From: Conoideocrella luteorostrata
Taxonomy: Eukaryota > Ascomycota > Sordariomycetes > Hypocreales > Clavicipitaceae
Length of the DNA stretch: 60,872 nt
Assembly (NCBI GenBank): GCA_032433595.1
Contig: JASWJB010000269.1
Coordinates: forward strand, 1 to 60,872
Direction: 5' to 3'
A program made the position numbers and the translations under genes. The notes below the pieces were generated by a model, which saw only the letters and a program-made list of their open reading frames with translations, was not told the origin of the DNA and ran no database searches. How positions within the stretch are numbered: position 1 is the first letter of the stretch; each line of letters opens with the position of its first letter. Positions 1 through 9,844 of this stretch are shown here, one piece after another.

Positions 1-8
1 ATCGGGAA

Positions 9-29
9 GGGGGGGGGGGGGGGGGGGGG
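9..29. repeat. Poly-G run of 21 bases
   Basis: An uninterrupted run of 21 G starts at the ninth base of the window. It is a simple homopolymer tract. Its position at the very edge means it could equally be a contig-end or assembly artefact, which the sequence alone cannot settle. Confidence 0.9.
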
Positions 30-204
30 ATAAGACGCCGCTGGTGGTATTACTAGCAGTATGTCTTAGAGGATTCGAGCGTGTAGCCCGAGAAGAGATC
101 GGAATACGAAAGTTGAGGGACGGAGAATACAATACTACTGTCCTTGAATCCACACACCAGAGACCCGTCATTTCTAATTCCTTAAATGCTGTCAAAGCTT
201 GTAT

Positions 205-2097
205 TTAATTATCCTCATTGTACTCCAACCGGAACACCGTAATAGAACCCCCAATACTTATCAGACACAAAAACCACCAAGGTAACACAATCATCTTCTT
301 CTCCAACCCCACCGAAAATAGTTTCCCAGCCACCACTGCGACAATAGCCCTAACCAGCTGCTGACTACTGGCGCTCACCGCGTTTAACCGACCAAGGACG
401 CTCTTACTGGGTGCGGAGTTACAGAGAACAATTTTGGAGCTTGGGAATGCGCAGATTCCGCAGAATGCCTTGCAGAGTAGCAGAACTACAAGAGATGTAG
501 CTTGTGCGGAACCAACTCCTAGTTTTGAGATGTATGGCGTGAGAAAGTACAAGACTGGGTAGGTTAGTGAGACGGCGCGAAGTAGTTTTAAAGCCCCAAG
601 CCGTTGGGCTACTGGGGGGAAGATGAATATTTGAATAATGATTGCGCCGAACCCGTACACCGCTAGGTATGTGGCTGTCGTTTGGGGGGTCATGCGAAGT
701 CCTGCACCGGTAATGAGGATAGATAGTACGGAAGGAGTGGTGCCTCCTACTGGGAGAGCCTCCGATTGCATGTAGAGTGGTAGGAATTCGTCGAATATTT
801 TGCTGTGTGATTGAAGGAAACATATGTACAGCATGATCCAGAGCGATTGACGCGTGAAGATGGATTTCGGAAAGAGGCTGTGGGAAGGCGATACGAGTGG
901 ACTTGTTGTTGCCGTACCGTTGTTAAGCTCAATGTTGGCCTCGCATTGTGCCGACTCGGCATCGTTGCCTGATAAGGACTGGTAGCTATAGTTTTTGGAC
1001 TCTTTATCTAAGGTTTTGTGGTGTAGGAGTCGGAAGTAGAACCGACGTACTGCCGATCCAGCTCGCAAACCCGCATCATCGCCATGTTTTCCTTCAAGGG
1101 TTTCCTTATGCTGGTAAGTTACTGATCTACAAAGTGCGGATGTTTCGGCTCAAACATTGTGTTCTAACGTACCCATAGAAATAAAACACCGGCGATCAAA
1201 GACATGGTGAGAGGACCAGCTACCACAAGATTCGGCAAAACGTAAGGGAATATCGTAAGAATGCCCCTCTTGTCCTTTGCTTCGGAATGCGTGGCCGGGG
1301 CAGCGATCATGAAGCCACCAATGATGGGGCCAGCCATACTTCCTTCAATTTTACATTAGTTGCGAATAATAACTAAGACGTCAAAGACTTACCTATTGTC
1401 CACATGAGACTGAAGCACGTAAGAACTTCCCATTAGCGAACGTTACTGCTTTCCAAAAATGACGAAGTATACTAACGGGACCAAACTGAACGCTCTGGGT
1501 TGCAGCTGTTTCTGTGGCACAAGCTCTGCAACAATTGTGCTATTTCACTTAGCTTCGAGGCTCACCGACAGCGTTCTAGTCCAGACTTACTGAAGAACAG
1601 GCGTGACGCCTGTAGCGAATCCCACCAAGCCCATGACAAGTAAAACAGCCCATAGAGCAGGAGCGAAGCCGAACACGACCGCCGACATGAGAAAGATGGA
1701 CGTGGCTAGTATGAACGCTGGTCTGCGTCCGCGGCGATCGGATTGCTGCCCCCATAATGGTGCCGTGAGGCCACTAGTTATGGACATTGTGGCGGAACAG
1801 ACCCCGATCCAGTAGCCGATATTTTCGTCCCTGATGCCAAATTTTGGGAGGAAAAATGGCTGCACGCGGCGTTGTTAATCGCGACCGGTGGTGTCAAGCA
1901 ATACTCGAGAACGGCACTTACCAGATAGACGGGGAAAGAGTTGATCCATAGGGTCATGCCGAGCCGACTTGCGCCTGCGTCCGAAAATAATGAGTTAGCG
2001 CGAATATAAAACTGGAATCAGTATACTGCAAAAAAGTCATACAAATAATTGCCAGCTGGCCGACTGGAAGCTTGTCGCTTCCACCTTTCCGCGCCAT
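205..2097 (-). CDS. Major facilitator superfamily transporter, multi-exon
   Basis: This is a polytopic MFS transporter of the plasma or vacuolar membrane; substrate unknown. Exon 1 (2097-2043, starting MARKGG) and exon 2 (1974-1922) join in phase to an exon from 1859, giving LPVGQLAII, then WINSFPVYLPFF, then GVCSATMSITSGLTAPLWG. The loop 2-3 signature follows as GQQSDRRGRRP. Downstream pieces read ELVPQKQLQPRAFSLVPL (about 1525-1473), MWTIG spliced to SMAGPIIGGF (exon 1342-1173) and a last exon 1110-205 with the large central loop and the C-terminal helices. A good branch site (GCTAAC) precedes exon 2. The junctions between about 1590 and 1395 do not keep frame with the splice sites I can find, so one or two small indels, or unusual splice sites, may be present. 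The family call is firm; an intact product is less certain. Confidence 0.75.
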
Positions 2098-2473
2098 TTG
2101 ATGTGCAGACTAAAAGTCGTCGCACCCGCACTCTCTTAACACTCGACAGGCTGGGGGAACATGGCAAAACCAGCGATGCAGTGCACACCTTCTAACTCGC
2201 CGTATTTATGGTGCTGGAAACATTTTCTAAGCTAAAATCTGACGAAAGCTATGTGGCAGGCAGCGTGGCCAATGGACATCCTCCCCGTCACAGGGGACAC
2301 ATTGCGCCCGGAGCTTATATTTAGTACCTGAACATGCGCCCAACACGGTGTCGGTGGTTGTTTAATGAACAATAACTACGGAGCAGGCATGACCTTCTTC
2401 AACACAATGCATAACCGCCATAAACCCTCAGCCAGGAAGGCTATATACCGTTTCCTCTTAAAAGCGGTCACAT
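2098..2473. other. Intergenic stretch, no gene seen
   Basis: This 376-bp stretch lies between the MFS start codon and the 3' end of the DHFR-like gene. It must hold the MFS promoter. I see no open frame with protein-like content and no clear regulatory motif. Confidence 0.6.
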
Positions 2474-3184
2474 TTATGCCTCACTCTCGCAAATCGAGCC
2501 CTCAGTACGCGTGAACATGTACGCTTCCCATTCAATCCCGTTCTCACTCTGCAGCCCAACCGGTGCGCTAGGCCCAGCCCAGTCTCGAAAATCTTCTCCG
2601 CTTTGTCGTTTCCATTCTCCATTTCCGCTTCTGTCGATCTTCAGTGGGAAAATCGTGTCAAACTCTACATCAGCCTCAACCCGGGTGAGCAGCAGGCGGT
2701 CTACCCACGGCAATTGCAATGCCTCGCGACACAGCTCGGCGCCACCAATGATAAATACCCTCCCCAGTGCTGGAGTCGAATTGTCTTCGCTGTCAGACGA
2801 ACTTGTTGATGACCCCGAACTCGAACCCGTGTAAGTGTCCGATAGAAGTTGCATTGCTTCCTGAAGACTTGTGGCCGCATGGAGAGGTTCTGTCCGTAGG
2901 TCGCCCTGCAGTCGAGGCGCAATCTTCTCGGGGTTTCGTGTGATCACCACGTTTATGCGGTCGGAATACCGCTTGGTAGGAGTTTTGTTCCATGTGTTGT
3001 AGCCAAATATCACAGCATTCATTGTTTCGGGGCGAATGCGTCGTTTTGTAGTGGCTTCGAAGTAGCCGCTCTCGCGCTTGAGCTTTGGCCATGGTAAGTG
3101 TCTCTTGTAGCTCATTCCCATGGCCTGCGTGGCGGCCACGATGATTGTGGCACTTGTATTGCCATCGTCGCTGTACATGCTCAT
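2474..3184 (-). CDS. Dihydrofolate reductase-like protein (divergent)
   Basis: A single-exon 236-aa protein with DHFR layout. It would reduce dihydrofolate with NADPH in the cytosol or nucleus to supply one-carbon units for thymidylate. Visible landmarks are an N-terminal strand followed by the LPWPKLKRESGYF segment (Met20-loop/helix region), the RINVVITRNPE strand, the FIIGGAEL glycine motif for NADPH binding and the LLLTRVEADVEFDTIFP strand. Two points are odd. The segment that usually reads MGRKTWESIP is here FGYNTWNKTP, losing the usual Gly-Arg-Lys. A Ser/Asp-rich linker of about 20 residues is inserted before the FIIGG motif. These suggest a paralogue rather than the housekeeping copy. 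It could be a duplicated or antifolate-tolerant copy, but nothing here proves that. Confidence 0.75.
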   Translation of the reverse strand: MSMYSDDGNTSATIIVAATQAMGMSYKRHLPWPKLKRESGYFEATTKRRIRPETMNAVIFGYNTWNKTPTKRYSDRINVVITRNPEKIAPRLQGDLRTEPLHAATSLQEAMQLLSDTYTGSSSGSSTSSSDSEDNSTPALGRVFIIGGAELCREALQLPWVDRLLLTRVEADVEFDTIFPLKIDRSGNGEWKRQSGEDFRDWAGPSAPVGLQSENGIEWEAYMFTRTEGSICESEA

Positions 3185-4536
3185 TGCTGGGTTATTCGTT
3201 TGGTGGATGGCAGGTTTTGCGTGATGCTAAGACTGTGGCTACGCTAGTACTGTGAGGTTATTGCGAAATTGGTTTTACGATAGTGGCATAATGTTTATAG
3301 TAAATAATTGGGTCGTAGCACAATACTAGTACAATCGCTGGATAGGGTTACCGTTGTATTGCGTAATGCTGCGAGTGAGACGAGCGCATCAGCTCGGCCA
3401 ACAGGGTGGCTGTGCCCAGACTGGGGGAAAAAAAGGGTCCCCTGTCGATCCGGCATGTGCCGTTCTCGAATGTCATCTCCGCTCCTCCATACTTGGGTCA
3501 ATAGTGTGTGTACTGAAAGAGACGCTGTAAGACTCTACGAGAATTTAATTTCACATTTCTGCTTACCAATAGTAGTAGCATAAGCAGTAGTGTATTACAT
3601 GAATTTTAGTTCATCTCTGCTGCCACTGCTAATTGTGTGTTCTTAGGGAGAGGCTGCAGGACCAAGCGGCAATTTAATTTAATGTTCTGCTTACCAGCAG
3701 CGGCAATATCGGCATTGTATACGCTCTCAAATAGGGCTGACTCATTCGGCTATTCCGTGATTGGGTGTCGCTTAGATGCGTCGCCGTTTTCCAGGCAAGG
3801 GTTTTTGGGTAAGCGTTGAGGTGGATGCCGGGTAACTAGTCTAGTATGTTTAACCCCCATGCTGGGGGTTCGCCATTCGACGGGTGTTGCTTATTTTATT
3901 GGTATTTGGCGTCTGCGAATCAGGTTACTGTGACGGCCGAGCTAGTGATGGGTTAATCTGCAGCACACGCCCACATTTTGAGTGCGTAATCATGGCTGCA
4001 TTAGTGATGACCTTTAGTCCATGCGAAACCTCAGCCGCAATCTGACCAACAACCTTGTCTTCTATCTATTAACCCCAGAGTTGCGGCGTACTGGTTATGT
4101 CAACGTGCTATTGCTGATGCTTTCACAGTAGTCCAAGGGCCGAGACTTCGGACCTGAATGTAATTACTACCAGACTGTTTGGAGAGGTCCGGTTCTATTG
4201 GCAGACTCGGTCTTACGTCTAACCGCCGGTGGCGCGGGGCTGGGCTTACCCGTTTTAATATGTCAGAAGCAGGGTCTACGTATGTTCGAGAACAATTGGC
4301 AATAAATTTGAAAGGCTAACTAGTGCCCCGTAGTCTTATTCACGGAATATCCCCGCTGGGAGATCAAATAACTAGAATGGTTTCTTTAAGCCTTTACAAA
4401 TGACCTCCGCACTTCCGTCAAAAATCCCCAACAGCCACCATCCAAGTTCAGCCTGGACCGTCTTCAAAAAACACGTTATTAGATGCATGTAAAGCAGGAC
4501 GAAGAAACTACTCACTAATACTGAGGATGCAACATT
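3185..4536. other. Intergenic stretch, no gene seen
   Basis: About 1.35 kb between the DHFR-like start and the small secreted-protein candidate. Several frames stay open for 60-90 codons on both strands, but none has recognisable motifs, a convincing start context or splice support. I see no RNA gene. Confidence 0.55.
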
Positions 4537-4674
4537 TTAGGCCTGATTTGCCACGAAGCCATCACATGGCTCGGCAAATGCGGCGCAAAGTACGCTGGCT
4601 TTGTCGGGGTTGGCAACCGGGGCCGCCGCGGCGAGAGCAACAAGGCTCATGTGGAATAAGAATGAGAATTGCAT
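4537..4674 (-). CDS. Candidate small secreted protein (45 aa)
   Basis: A 45-codon frame beginning MQFSFLFHMSLVAL and running into an AAAAPVA signal-peptidase-like site, which would leave a mature peptide of only about 24 residues with two cysteines (VLC and EPC). The start lies in a strong context (CCACCATG). A TATA-like element, TATAAAT on the minus strand near 4787-4781, lies about 107 bp upstream, a plausible promoter distance. The frame ends TAA at 4537. A splice donor-like GTGAGT follows just downstream, so a further exon is possible, but I could not connect it in frame. This could be a secreted effector or peptide, or a truncated remnant of a longer one. There is no family match I recognise. 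Confidence 0.4.
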   Translation of the reverse strand: MQFSFLFHMSLVALAAAAPVANPDKASVLCAAFAEPCDGFVANQA

Positions 4675-4780
4675 GGTGGATTTGATCGTAGTGATTTAAA
4701 TGGCGGCCTATTGTGTCGAAGTTGTAGCGATGGATAATACTTGAGTTTACAACCCGCAAAGTCGGGTAGGATTGGCCGTA

Positions 4781-4787
4781 TTTATAG
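4781..4787 (-). promoter_or_regulatory. TATA-like element upstream of the small secreted-protein candidate
   Basis: The minus strand reads ACTATAAATACGG here, a good TATA consensus about 107 bp before the ATG at 4674. A CCAAT pentamer lies just downstream of it on the same strand. Function is inferred from position only. Confidence 0.35.
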
Positions 4788-5188
4788 TGTAGTCTCGCGA
4801 GGCACATGTGTAAGGACAAACGTGTGCTCCGTAGTCAAGGTTTCTGTTCTCCCAAACAGAGCCACCAGGTGAGACTGGACACTAGCATGAGACTAACCAT
4901 ATGCAATTTGCAAGGCTTCCGGCTTAGCAATAGCATGGCCGGTCGACAATTTCCGTGTTATGACAGGGTGGTTGGTAGATGAGTTGTCGTACTTTCATGA
5001 TGCTACTACGTTCACTCCTGGTGTGCAATGCTATATCGTGGCTAACGCTGCTTACATCAGCCCGCGTGCGCCTGACCCTGCTTTTATTACTTCGTACTTT
5101 GAATCACTTTCCTATCTTCTTCAGAATTGACTGAACTTTGCATGAATTCTCAAAGTCCAGCCCAGCTTGTGCAAAGCCCTTGCCCGCC

Positions 5189-6008
5189 ATGCTCAACACA
5201 GCAGCATATGCACCAGTTGCCCAAAGCGACCAACTCCCGAGCATCACACCCAAGAAGAAGCTATTATTCTCAAGGAGAGAAATTTTGATAATTTCCATTT
5301 CGACGTTTCTATTTCTTGTCAGTAATGGGCTATGGCTATTCAGTGTCGCGCGAGATGGTGGGTTTAGACATGCAGCGGTGTCTCAATGCATGACTAACTT
5401 TGACAGATCGCATCTCCAAACCGCTATATGCAATGGAAGACGGATTTGAAAGCCAGGAGTTGAATGTCTCAGATTTCCACTGGGAAGCACTCTTTCCACG
5501 TCAGTGCGCCTTGTCATGACTTCCCTGAACATAGCCAACATTGTAGACACAGCCGGTGCGGGCGTTGTCGCACTTCCACCGTCATTCGTGAGGGAGAAGA
5601 ATCTGCCGCCTTCAACAATCAATCCTCAAAACGGCGAATCGCTGTACATCATGAGTGGTTATCACGCCCTTCACTGCCTGGTACGCACACAGCTCCTCTT
5701 TCAAGCCCCCTAGTCGACCTCAATGAGAGTGTTTCTACTGACTGTGTGTGGAGACCCACGTCAGGCATATTATGCTGGGTTACTGGATGGACCAGAATTC
5801 CACGGCCCCTCGTAAGTTTTCGGAGAATACATGGCTGCATGGCGTGCATTGCATGGCGGCGATAAGGCAGGACGTGTTGTGTCACTTGGATGAAACGCTA
5901 CTTGGCCAAGCGAATATTCATCAACAGCCTGGAGATGGACAAGTGAGGAAGTGCAAGGACTTGGGACCAATAAATGCATGGCTTGCAGACCACAAAGCAA
6001 GCTCATAG
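5189..6008 (+). CDS. UstYa-like (DUF3328) oxidative cyclisation protein
   Basis: A four-exon model (5189-5357, 5407-5499, 5535-5680, 5754-6008) stays in frame throughout and gives 220 aa, the usual size of the DUF3328/UstYa family. A short basic cytosolic N-terminus is followed by one membrane helix (IISISTFLFLVSNGLWLF) and a lumenal domain with DFHWEALFP. The two family hallmarks follow: HALHC and HGVHC, the second continuing into AIRQDVLCHLDETL. UstYa proteins act in the secretory pathway on ribosomally made cyclic peptides (ustiloxin, phomopsin and asperipin types) and related metabolites. The start is the ATG at 5189 (GCCATG); an upstream in-frame TTG is not needed. The intron at 5500-5534 would be only 35 nt, unusually short, so a different splice or a small deletion is possible. 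No repeat-bearing precursor peptide gene was found nearby. Confidence 0.8.
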
Positions 6009-9000
6009 TTCTTTTCGCCTAGATTGGAGTTGACATCACGTTAGGCTGTCGCAAATACATAAGTACGTCAATTGCATTCTACCACATACTAGATTCGGCT
6101 CTCATAGGCTCGAACCCAGCATCAGCATGCAAGATAGAACAGTAGGTTCCCTAAATGATTGAAGAAGGCGCTTCCCATACGAGTCTGTGCAAAACTGTGG
6201 TCAAATCGAGAGCCGCCAAAGCTTTCGACAGTCGACAAGACCATCATACCCGCCACTAATCCCTGTCTCTAGTCTCTAGTGTCTCGGCGTCGCCCAGTGT
6301 GTGGCTCAATTGCATTTACGATACTCCGTAGACTTGCCTTCAATTCGCAAAGCATTGAAGTGATCCAAACCATTGAACGCGGGCACAAACTGGCACTCGG
6401 TCCGGGACCTATTGCATCACTGATGCTCTTGTTTTGTGAAGCTCGAGAGAGCAACTACGAATGGGACAGGCAATGGTAGCACCAAAAAATAAGCTACAAG
6501 CCAACAAGAATAGACAGAAACAGAAAAACGTCAAGAGAAAGAGAGAGAGGGAAAGAAGAGGTGAGGTTCCTACGCTCTCGCAGGGGAAAAAAAGAACCCG
6601 TAGTCAGCAATTGAAAAAGGAGCCATATGAGTTTTATGAAAGAAAACTCAGCCAATGCTCAGATCTTAAGCGAACTTGAGTTTGAGCGTACACGAAATCA
6701 AGGGGCCAGCTCAAACCGGACCTAATAATCGAGCTCCATCTTAACGGCATTACTTGGCCGACCCTGCGTATCCGAGGCAGTGGTTGGTCCAGACTGACGA
6801 CCTTTGCTTTTTTATTAGCATATATATCAAGAATTGCGGGCAAAAATGATAAAGATTCCAACTCCAGGACCGACACCGAGGCCGATTCCTAGGTCTCGGT
6901 TGTTTGGCGAGTCGTCCGTCGGTGGAAGCTTACCCGCTGTCGTGGAGTATGTCATTGCAGGACTAAACTCCGTTGATGTGAACGCTGCTGTTGTTTCTCG
7001 TATTGACTGGGCATGTCTATTGCAAATAAATGGTTGATTGTTCAAAAATCATGCTTGCCAGGCAGTACATAGACGATGAAAAAGCCATGGTGGCCGCCAG
7101 CAAACGAGCGCTCCCGACTATTCGCACAGGGCTAAAAATACGCTTTGTTGGAGGTCGTCGCAGTTGTAGCTCAGTGCCGTAGCAGCAAAATGGCGACCGA
7201 CCGCGGTCCACACCAGAAGCTGCCGCCGAAAGAGCGCAATACTCTTACAGAATATTATATTGTTGGATGTACGAAGCCGATGTGGAATAATTCTACGCGT
7301 TCAGCTCTGTGCCAAAGTTTGCTGTCCATTCTCACTAATTCTCAGAATTTACTGCGCTTCCTACTTACACGACTCACGTAAGCGCCATTGCTGGCGCAAA
7401 CATCTCCCAAGAGGCAGCACGGCTCTAAGGAGCCCGTGGGATTATAGAGTTACAACGTGTTGGCACCCTCATTATCGTGGGGAGTGAAGTATTTTTTTTT
7501 TCTTTGCGGCATCGCCACTCGGGCTTATATGGCTGCAAAGCTGTAGATGAAGGTCATACTCCGTACATGGAGGTCAAAGTTGTGTAAGAAGGGGATGAGT
7601 TCCCTTTCTCATGCCTGTGTAGAGGTTAACAGCCTAGCACATTCCCACTGCATTATTCCTCTGTCTCTGCACTATAGTCAGAGACCGTCAATCCCCTATG
7701 GCTCATTGGAACGGACCCCGTCCCGCATGTCCGCGCCAGGTGACATGGCCCATCATCAATTTATTGATACGGAGTTCGGAGTATGGATATTGACATGCCC
7801 AGGCCCCCAAAGAGCAGCACACCCCATAAACAGTCGTCAGGTCGTTATTTGCAGCCCGAATCTAGCATAGATAGGGCTTACGCAGCCTTGCCCAGATTGT
7901 CGTCTGCGCAGAAGTTCACTTCTCAAACCTGGGGCTAATGCCGGTCATTACAAGAGCTAAAAGCAGTAGAGGAAGTGGCTAAATATAGAGCACGCCACGT
8001 TTCAGTTGGTAACTAGCCATGGCTACCCGAATACGCTAGTGCTTGGATCAAAGCCTCTTTGTGCGAGGTTCGCGACAACGTGATTTTCTGCCCACCAATT
8101 TTTTTAATTTTGCAGCATACATGCAGACATGGAACGAAAGATTTAAGAGGCCATGAGATGTATTGAAGAATTCCTCGTGCCAGAACCACCGCGGATGCGC
8201 AAGAGTTCTGCTTGTTGCGCTGACGGGTGTGTTACCGCCTCGCTAAGACTGATCGCATGAGGGCCTTATGCCATAGCATAGATCGTCTTGAGAGTATCAA
8301 TCTCACGGGGCACACCAAATTGATTATTGATCCGACGAATTGCCATCTAGATTGAGGGTGTTGTTTAAAGGAATCTCTAACAGTCATGTTCACAAAGCCT
8401 GCTTGCTCTCTGAAATGCAATATCAATAGCAAGATATGGAAGAACCCATGCACATTTTGAACGATTCCCGCCGTCCCGACCGGGGAAGGGACCCCCCAAG
8501 ACTTCTGGGGTATGGATCAGACCGGATACCGATACCATACAAAGATCTTGAGAAAACAAATCCAAAAATTTGTCGTCACAAGAAAGCAAGTGAATTATTT
8601 CGGCGCGCTTAAGAATAGACTAGAGCCGTATGAAACGCGGATATTAACACTAGCCACGGTGATGGCAGCAAGAAGGGAGCTTCAATAGCAGCCACAGCAT
8701 GCCACACGGGAAGACAAACCTGGCTCGCCTGAGGAATCATACAGGAGCGCTCATCAGGGATATCAAACATATTGGGCAGAAGTTGCTCCTGGGATGTATA
8801 AAGCATGCGCCTATCTTTGAGCGATGGAAGGTTAAAGAAAGGTGAATTGATATGGTTTGGCTGGGCAGACAAAAACAGAAACAGAGATAGAGACATTCCC
8901 TGCAAGCCCTATCCGTTTCCGGTGCATTCTAACCCGTGGATGTTCGCCGACTGGCTGTACAGCGCGTGAGCCGGCGGGCAGAAATAGCTGCTCCGTAGTT

Positions 9001-9463
9001 TACGGTGGGAGGCATAACTTTTTTGCACACTTCAGGTATCTGCTACGCTAAGCTTTATACCACATCCTGTGGCTGCTGCCCTCCTACTATAGTTTACTGC
9101 CACAGTCCAGTGGGTGAGTGCTCCGCTGAAGGCAGCAGAGCGGTGGATGAGTTCCATAAAGCGAACGGAGTAACTACTCCATACTCCCTAATCCTACCAC
9201 ACTCGCTAATGGGTACTCCATAGCTGCTCCGCACAATTCCACTGCGTAGAACAGGCTCTCGACTACAAATAGAACCTCAGGGGATGTACGAGCGCCATTA
9301 GGGCCGACCGAGGCTGTTACGACGGCACGCGTTTCTGCAAGTTGGCTTCTGCCTGTCGCACCCTTGCCAGCTCTGCCAGAAAATCCCGCATTTGTAAACA
9401 GTACATTAGCAGCGTAATGCGTTCATTCTACAGCCTTGCCAATTCTAACAGCGCTCGAACACG
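6009..9463. other. Long gene-poor stretch
   Basis: About 3.4 kb without a supportable intact gene. It contains several copies of the TACGGAGTA/TACTCCGTA motif (near 6318, 7557, 7768 and 8992) and one possible membrane-protein tail fragment at 6827-7045. No RNA gene or transposon termini are evident. Confidence 0.5.
6827..7045 (-). pseudogene. Possible fragment of a single-pass membrane protein
   Basis: The minus-strand frame has a Thr/Ser-rich stretch followed by a Gly-rich hydrophobic helix (LGIGLGVGPGVGIFIIF), the pattern of the single-pass segment in many fungal surface proteins. It then stops at once. Another frame just downstream continues with a basic tail (ANKKAKVV), as if a frameshift separates helix from tail. 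No N-terminal domain is recognisable upstream. Chance is a real alternative. Confidence 0.2.
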
Positions 9464-9844
9464 TCAGGGCCAACTGCAGAACCTCACCATCAGACAATCT
9501 AGAATTCTATCCTTGCTGGTCTGTAGATACAATTGGAGTTCATTTCCTTCTATTCCCAAATGATGACGGTAAAGGTCGAATGATTCGTTTGTAGTTCGCC
9601 GCTCCCTGTCGTTTGGGTCACGAGGGTTGAAGCCGCCTGCAGCTTTGATCTGTTCGGGGGTCCTTCCATCGCCGCGATAAACGATTTTGGGGAGCGCCCC
9701 CTGCGGCGACTGCTCTTGGTTCCCGTTGGTGTCATTGGATAACTCAGAGGCGCGAGGTATACTCAAGGCATTTCCACACCACGTAAGCAAGGAGATGGCA
9801 ACGAATAAGGTCCAAATGACCCAGTTTGACGTTTTTGTGATCAT
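9464..9844 (-). pseudogene. Truncated heat-labile-enterotoxin A-like gene
   Basis: A 126-aa frame opens with a signal peptide (helix VIWTLFVAISLLTW). It is followed by the start of an enterotoxin-A-type ADP-ribosyltransferase domain: the strand with VYRGDGR carrying the conserved Arg, then PEQIKAAGGF and the LYRHHLG segment. The frame then departs from the family and stops. The downstream part of the catalytic domain, including the Ser-Thr-Ser and catalytic Glu regions, is not visible in any frame I checked. I therefore read it as a 5' fragment or pseudogene that would not make a complete enzyme. TATA-rich sequence lies near 9945-9960, about 100 bp upstream. Such genes are numerous in insect-associated Hypocreales. 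It could alternatively be a short secreted product in its own right. Confidence 0.6.

Noticed and set aside
4562..4819. 85-codon minus-strand frame with Cys and Arg residues
   Set aside because: It overlaps the small secreted-protein candidate in another frame and includes the TATA-containing promoter; no recognisable content.
4500..9000. Search for a repeat-bearing ribosomal peptide precursor near the UstYa-like gene
   Set aside because: No frame with a signal peptide plus tandem cores flanked by Lys-Arg was found.
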